64,000 bases of DNA from Sarcocystis neurona. Taxonomy: Eukaryota > Apicomplexa > Conoidasida > Eucoccidiorida > Sarcocystidae. Below are positions 58,299 through 64,000 of the stretch, piece after piece. Made by a program: the position numbers and the translations under genes. Numbering within the stretch: the first letter of the stretch is position 1; every line of letters starts with the position of its first letter. The stretch is taken from positions 4,660,828-4,724,827 of the forward strand of contig KL647291.1 in assembly GCA_000727475.1 (NCBI GenBank). The letters run 5' to 3'. The notes beneath the pieces are model-generated. The model had not been told where the DNA came from, made no database searches, and saw only the letters and a list, made by a program, of their open reading frames with translations.

Positions 58299-60246
58299 AT
58301 CTTGTGCGATTTGTGTCTTCTAACCATCAATATATACGTGTATGCACGTGTATGTGTATATTTGTTTACGTGTACTCTTTACGTGTATCCATATGTGTAC
58401 GCACGTGCTGCTATACGGATGCGTACCCATGTATACGTGTGCACCCTTCTGTATGCGGATGAGGCAGCGCGTATAGACTGCCGCCCTGCGCGACAGCCGT
58501 TTGTAGGCAGGAAACCGTCAGACACCACGAGCACTTGTTGCAACGAAGAACGTCATTCCTGACGGCCACACGTTTCTTCGCGAAGACTATTGATAAACTG
58601 CGTTTCAGGGCTTCCCCAGCATTGCTGGTACTAATCTGTTGACCTCCCAGCGTCGAACAACCGTTTCTCGTCTACGTAAGGTTCAGCTCAAGCAACTGAT
58701 AATCATGCGTATTCAAAAGCCCACGCTGAAGGGGTGAGTATATCTTTATCTGCGTGGTCCTTTGTAACACGCGTGCCCTGGTCTTTGGTTAAACTTCTAC
58801 GGAGTGTGTGCAGCGTTCTTCGGTAGAGGGAAGCTACATGTAGTTGCTCAAATACAGAGCCAGTCGGACGCTGCTGAGGTCTGTGCTAAAAGGTTTTCTG
58901 ATATTTCCAGCCTTCTTCGACGACGTAACTGATAATTATTCAGGTGCGCAGTTGCTCGCCGTGAAGAGTTTGACGCATCAGGTCGTCCTCGCCACCCCCG
59001 GCCATTGGTTTTGAAGAAACCTGCGGAAGTTCGCTGGACAGTTCGTAATTTATTGTGTCCAAGCTTTGTACCTGCTTCACAAAAGCGAACCGCAGGGACG
59101 CAACCATCGACTCTCACGTAAAGCATTCCACTGTTGTGCGTAAAGCCGTGATACCCTACTTCGTGAGGGAACCGCTCTCTCCTTCAAAGGTACGGAGAGA
59201 CGTTGTAAATACAGTCATACACGTATATATCTTTGCACAGAGCATGTGACTGTGCAGCCTTCCTCCTGGAATAAACGGCACGCAAGCGGCTGCGACGTCT
59301 TTGCCGAAACAAGAGACGTGTGTTGCTAATACAGAAGATGAGCTCCAAGCCGGACGCACTTGCCCGTTCACTGCCTTCTTTTTCTGTTGTAAAACAGCCT
59401 ACACTACTTGCAAACGAAATGACGTTGCTCTCTTCAGAAAAATGCTTGCGTTTATTTTGTCCGTTTCTTGCTGAAGACTCCTCCACAGTTTTCGCAACAT
59501 CAACACTCTTGCATTCCGCGTACGTATGCAGGTCCCGTCTGCAGACGACTCTTTCGACACGGCAGCAATGAATTTCGACAGAGGGTCTGGTTGTACTCTT
59601 GACAACGGCAACACGTATTATTAACGGGAACAGCAGCACGTACAGTAAGTAGAGCGAAGTCGAAAAGGAGCCAGAGACACGGGAGTGAAGTAGAGCTCGA
59701 CAGCCTCCATGCTACCCCGCGATCCAGAGATCTCCACTTACCGCAGGATTGCCGATGCAGCCCGGATTGTCCGGTGCCGGCGCACTCCTGTCATGTGGCG
59801 CGACGTCGTATCAGAGATTTTTTCTCTAGTGCTACACTAAAGCCCGTAATAGAGGGGTAGAGCAGTTTTTCGTGTGCACGGTTCGTCATAATGTTGGCCC
59901 ATTACACCCTTCTTGTTGAATGATATTCAATGACTACAATGCCTACGACACAAAAGCTGAATTTTACGCGGTTTCACCTTTGGGGAACACGGTGATACCA
60001 ACCGCAAGGAAATCCATGTTTCTCCTCATGAAGAACACGATAAATTCAAGCCGAAAAAGTATATCTGTATTTCTTTACATGTGTGGGCTCCATGTGAGAG
60101 TGTCGACAGTTGAGGTCTGATTTGCTAATCATTCAGACGCACGTGAACCCGGCGAGGGACAAAAGAAGAATTACCGAGATGTGTGTACCTTCGCGTGCAG
60201 TCGGATCCCTTCGAGTCAGGCAGTACAGGTTGATACGCACGCAAAC

Positions 60247-60450
60247 TTATGTACGTAATTTCGCGTGCTCGTCCACGTCCGAAACAGGGATACCTTGCCA
60301 CTCTGCATTCATGTCCGTAGAGTCCACGGCGTCAACAAAGTGCCGAATGTTTTCCGATGGTAATTTAAGGAAGTCGCGAAGCGCTAGGGGGATGAACGTG
60401 AAAGCCAGCTGCGTCACTAGCAAACGAGAGACACGTGGTATACCCACGTT
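60247..60450 (-). CDS. Candidate terminal exon, minus strand, unknown protein
   Basis: On the minus strand TACAGCAGCTTCTGGTAG is a plausible acceptor before NVGIPRVSRLLVTQLAFTF, IPLALRDFLKLPSENIRHF and VDAVDSTDMNAEWQGIP, ending DEHAKLRT and TAA (67 residues). The mix of a hydrophobic helix and an acidic segment, with no repeat, looks like real protein. The corresponding plus-strand frame is longer but less protein-like. No family recognised; upstream exons not found. Confidence 0.3.
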   Translation of the reverse strand, partial: NVGIPRVSRLLVTQLAFTFIPLALRDFLKLPSENIRHFVDAVDSTDMNAEWQGIPVSDVDEHAKLRT

Positions 60451-61334
60451 CTACCAGAAGCTGCTGTAGAGCAGGGACTACCTACGTGGTTTCCTCATCG
60501 TGGAACAGCAAACCTTTTCTGAAGAAAGCATATTGTATGCGTTTGTGGTAAACAGTGCGGCCTTATGTATCGTTTTACGCAACTGTCTCATCAACTCCCT
60601 CTGCAATAAGAGTGACAAGTACACACAAACCGATGGGCATTCATACAATATCTACATACACGTTACTTGTTACCGTCTAGAAAACTACAACATGATTCTG
60701 CTTTTTTATGCGTGAGTACGTTTCGCCACCGCTGCTACTTTATGGACTCATTCGCGACATGTTTTCTGGACACATTACTGCAGTTATTTCTGCACTGACA
60801 GCGGCCACTCGTTTCCTGTTTGCGTACGGCAGGACAACCACTGTTTATGTTGAAGACGCTCTTTCTCTCAACCACCTTCCACGAGTGTCTAGCTCACACG
60901 AGTTCGAAAAACCACGCTTTCTCCGTAACTGTGTGTCAACAAGATGTGCAGCGGACAGGTGAAAAACCGCATGAGCACATGCAGCAATGCAGAACCCTGT
61001 GTTTAACGAAATACCGAGTTCCGCAAGCGCCTGGATGCAGGCCAGGACGAAAGGTCACGCTGGGTCATCTGCTATTAAATATCTACGCTTGCCCCCCCCC
61101 CCTTTCCACCGATGGAAAAAAGTACTGCTGCTGCACGAAGTCAGAGTGTCTCGCCACCGGGGCCCTGCACCGATACAGTTGACTATTACAACGACGTAGT
61201 TAATAGCTGTGATGAGTGCCGGTGGTTCACGACGGCTGAGGTTTCAGTGTTCCTAACATCGTGTCCGCGAAGTTTGGCCAGACTGTGCATTCGTCTAAAT
61301 TTAACCATTTTCACCCGCTCAAACGCAGGTGTAG

Positions 61335-61464
61335 AGTTTCGCACCGGATCGCAACAGAAACCAACGTGTGCGTTTCCGTGAGGCCGTCTGCGATCTCCGC
61401 AACCAACGTATGGAGCGTGGTTCCAACGAGGCCACCACTAAGAATTCTAGCTCAAAACAAATGA
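61335..61464 (+). CDS. Candidate exon with internal duplication
   Basis: Acceptor GCAGGTGTAG, strong donor GTAAGT. It encodes SFAPDRNRNQRVRFREAV then CDLRNQRMERGSNEATTK. Two related units (DRNRNQRVRFREA and DLRNQRMERGSNEA) are also visible at nucleotide level as an imperfect repeat of about 45 bp around CGCAACCAACGT. A small charged exon of an unidentified gene, or chance. Confidence 0.3.
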
Positions 61465-62429
61465 GTAAGTGTCGAGTGATCATTTGTCGTAGATCGGCTT
61501 CCTTCTTCCTTGTTGGAAATTTGCTCTTTGTCAGCGGTCTTTTTAGCAAGGTCAGAGATTGGTCTCCGTTTCTCGCCCGTACACACGCACCGCCATAATA
61601 GTCACTCACGCTGTAGCAAATTAAAATACTCTGCGCATCATTCTACAAGTGATCCACGTACTGGCCAAGTCTACGGTTTACTACCACCACTTAGATTACC
61701 ACACCTCTACGACTACTGAAAAACGAGTACTAGCGTACACGGCTTACACTACACTATCGCCATTACTACACCTTGCAGGCCTACTCCGGGGACAGCTACT
61801 AATAATCATCACCACTGCTGATGCTTCTTGTACTCTTAATATTTTGACTGCCACAACTAGTAATTCTGCGACGACACCAGTAACCAGTACTGCTGGGCTC
61901 CTCACGACTGTACCCACTCCGACTACTCGGGCTTCTGTTGTTTCCACATAGAAAGCGAGGGGCTAATGCTTGTTGGAAAGCGTGTGTGTGCTCGCGACAG
62001 GAGACGGTGCTACGCCTACAGACGTACACGTGTATGCTTACCGCACAAGTAGGAGCCTGCAGGTGAAAAACGCATGCCAACATGCATACAGATGTACTCG
62101 CAATGAAGAACCGCTGCTCCACAGCAACGGCGAGAGGACAGATTGTACAAACGTACAATCTCTTCACGACAGGCATCTGCGCGCATCTGCGTGCGGCGTC
62201 CGCACCTTACTGCAGCACTTCTGGATATGTCTCCGGATGTGTGTGAACGCACACGCATGTCTGTATAGATGGACGTGCGCGTAGTCACGCTTGTACGAAT
62301 GGATACGAGGGCACACTTGGATGCACGTACGCACATGCCTACGCACGTGCGTACGTGTGCACTTGTTCTGCGGATTCTTTGGATTCGTGGCTGGATGCTG
62401 CATCGCCTTCAACGCGGTCGTTACGCTTT

Positions 62430-63527
62430 CTCCTGCAGGCACTTCGATCAACCTTCTCAAAAGAAGCTGGTATTAGGGGGCTGTCGATAGTGCTATTTCC
62501 TGGTCGCACTGTTGTTCGTGCCCTAGTGTCCTGCACCAGCTGCTGGTGCCGGTGTAACTCCTGTCGAGAGCAGGCCCTGCGGCAGGCTTCTTCCTTTTTC
62601 TCGTTCGTGCAAAGCACTGACTGTCACAAGAAGCGTCTCGTGGCCAGTCAGTGGTGCTGCGGCTGCTGCTGGTGTGGAGGCCCCCTCTTTCTTCCCTTAC
62701 TTGCAGGTTTATCGCCGCCACAAGGGTCTAGTTGTTAGGCGCTGCTTCTTTTCTTTGCCCTGCATCGCCCCTTCGACTGTAGCGAAGTTTATTGGTATGC
62801 AGCAGCTCCTCGAGAAGCAGCACACACAGTGCAGAACCTGCTGTGGCTGCTCCCGCAGCTGCTGCTCAATTCGGCAGCCCATTCCCTCTTACTGCCCCTG
62901 AACCTCGGCGATGTGCTGCTGTTGCACAACTTACCGATGGTACTAGGGGTGTTGTAGCTCGTCCATGTGTAGCCAGCCCGTGCCGTTTTTGCTGTGCTGG
63001 TTGTCGCTGTGTGCCACGGACATCTAGCCCTGCCCGACGGAATTCCTTGCCCCTCTACGTACTACCCTTCTGCTGCTGCTGGTGTTGCTTTTTGCTATTG
63101 CTGCTCCTGTCACTGTACTGTTCGTGAGCCCGTCACTGAGCTGCTCCTCCTACTGCGCTCTCCTGCGGCTCTCCTCCTGCCAGTGCTGAGCGGCTCTGCG
63201 CCTGTTGCAGCTATCCTACTGAGCCTTCACTGCGGGTGCTGTCATGCTCGTGCTGCTCTGCTGCCGGAGAAGCACCTGCCGCTGCTCTACTGCTGCTGCG
63301 CTGCTGCCGGAGTGGCGGTGCTGCAGTTACTGCGACTGCTGCGCTAACACTCGTCCGCTGCTGGTGCTGCCGTTGTGCTGTTGTAATGCTTTGCTGCTGC
63401 TGCTGCTGCTGCGGCCGTGTTGCGGCGACTGCTGCTGCTGCAGCAGCTGCGGCCGTGTTGCTGCGACTGCTGCTGCTGCTACCGCGGTTGCGGTACCGCT
63501 GCTGCCGTCGAAGGCCGACACGTCGTG
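62430..63527 (+). CDS. Unresolved exons of a CTG-rich gene at the right edge
   Basis: Three plus-strand pieces look coding: ALRSTFSKEAGIRGLSIVLF onward after TTTCTCCTGCAG (from about 62440), VYRRHKGLVVRRC after CCTTACTTGCAG (from 62707), and VAVPLLPSKADTSW before a donor GTGAGC at 63528. Between them lie CTG tracts open in all frames. I could not find a single phase-consistent path, and the gene may continue beyond the window. The minus strand (63211-63750) is open as poly-Gln/Ala and is probably a shadow. Confidence 0.25.
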
Positions 63528-63529
63528 GT

Positions 63530-64000
63530 GAGCACACCTTTAAACTCGGTAACGTTAGACAACGCTTGGCTGGAACGTGTGCCTTCGCGTTCCTCTTCTT
63601 CACGGTTCTTTCCTCTATTTTTCGCGACGTGTGGAGCTCTCTGGTGTTGTTCCACAGCTGCTGTTCTCTCGTGGCTGCGGGTGTGTGGTTTCTTTTTCGT
63701 TGTCCACAACTCTGTCGTTCTCTGCCGTACTGCGCCCTCCACAGCGGCACGCGACAACTGTCTGAAAAGCATTAGAGTTATATTTCTCCCCTTTTATTAG
63801 TAGCCGTAGCATCTCTCTGGACCCTTCCTGAACCCCTGCGATCGCCAGCTCGCTCCTGTGGCGTAGCGGGTGCACGGTATTTCCTGCACCGAGAACGCCG
63901 CTTTTGTGCCCGCAAAAAACCGTGACCCGCTGCGAGGTAAAACGCTCTCCCTCCCGCTACGCCTGCAGTCCTGCTGCTGCTGCTGTCCTTCTCCTCCTAA
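63530..64000. other. Right-edge sequence, no feature called
   Basis: Downstream of the possible donor at 63528 the sequence is C/T-rich with no clear exon, and a CTG tract begins again at the very end (63970-63990). That would fit the 3' end of an intron running out of the window. Confidence 0.3.

Larger units (their letters stand above)
58299..62340. other. Repeat-poor stretch with two candidate exons only
   Basis: About 4 kb downstream of the EIPR1-like stop, without CAG/CTG tracts. Open frames are short on both strands. Apart from the candidates at 60247-60450 (minus) and 61335-61464 (plus), I see no codon bias or family resemblance. A plus-strand frame at 59338-59571 (MSSKPDALARSLPSFSVVK) starts at a true ATG but is otherwise unsupported. 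Confidence 0.45.

Noticed and set aside
58677..58700. GGTTCAGCTC-like element that might be part of a tRNA
   Set aside because: No acceptor stem pairing or A-box could be matched around it.
1..64000. tRNA, rRNA, CRISPR arrays, insertion sequences and retrotransposon polyproteins
   Set aside because: I looked for tRNA B-box-like GGTTCRA elements with matching stems, regularly spaced palindromic repeats, and reverse-transcriptase or transposase motifs on both strands and found none I could support by eye.

Overview
This is nuclear DNA of an intron-rich eukaryote, most probably an eimeriid coccidian (Eimeria or Cyclospora; I cannot tell which). The grounds are very dense CAG/CTG trinucleotide tracts that become poly-Gln, poly-Ala, poly-Ser, poly-Leu or poly-Cys depending on frame, long alternating purine-pyrimidine microsatellites (TATATA/TACGTA/GTGTAC), a short AAACCCT-type telomere-like stretch, and small exons separated by introns of about 1 kb. 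No bacterial, viral or complete mobile-element gene was seen. In CAG-rich DNA all three frames of both strands stay open, so open-frame length is weak evidence here. I relied on splice-phase agreement, G/C at third codon positions and family resemblance.

Three plus-strand genes can be modelled. (1) From at least 15641 to 24712: two short exons feed in phase into a 7.5-kb open frame of low complexity; function unknown, N-terminus not found. (2) From at least 27199 to 38747: about six phase-compatible exons encoding a long helical, Trp-punctuated region (resembling Sfi1-type centrin-binding repeats) followed by a Gln/Ala/Ser-rich tail. (3) 44196-58298: an eleven-exon gene whose joined exons give exactly 686 codons in one frame and align along their length with the EIPR1/TSSC1 WD40 family, ending in the family's characteristic C-terminus. 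It is the best supported call in the window.

Elsewhere there are only candidate exons: plus strand near 1.1-1.66 kb and 62.4-63.5 kb, minus strand at 10.98-11.63, 14.10-14.67 and 60.25-60.45 kb, and plus strand at 61.34-61.46 kb. The stretches 2.2-10.5, 38.8-44.2 and 58.3-62.3 kb are poor in CAG repeats and hold short tandem repeats, microsatellites and no gene I can defend. The alternation of repeat-rich and repeat-poor blocks resembles the R/P segment organisation described for Eimeria tenella chromosome 1.

A recurring feature ties the genes together. In both spliced models CTG-rich (never CAG-rich) tracts sit directly upstream of many splice acceptors and end in the acceptor CAG. Applied to gene 1, this predicts stop-free introns hidden inside the 7.5-kb open frame.
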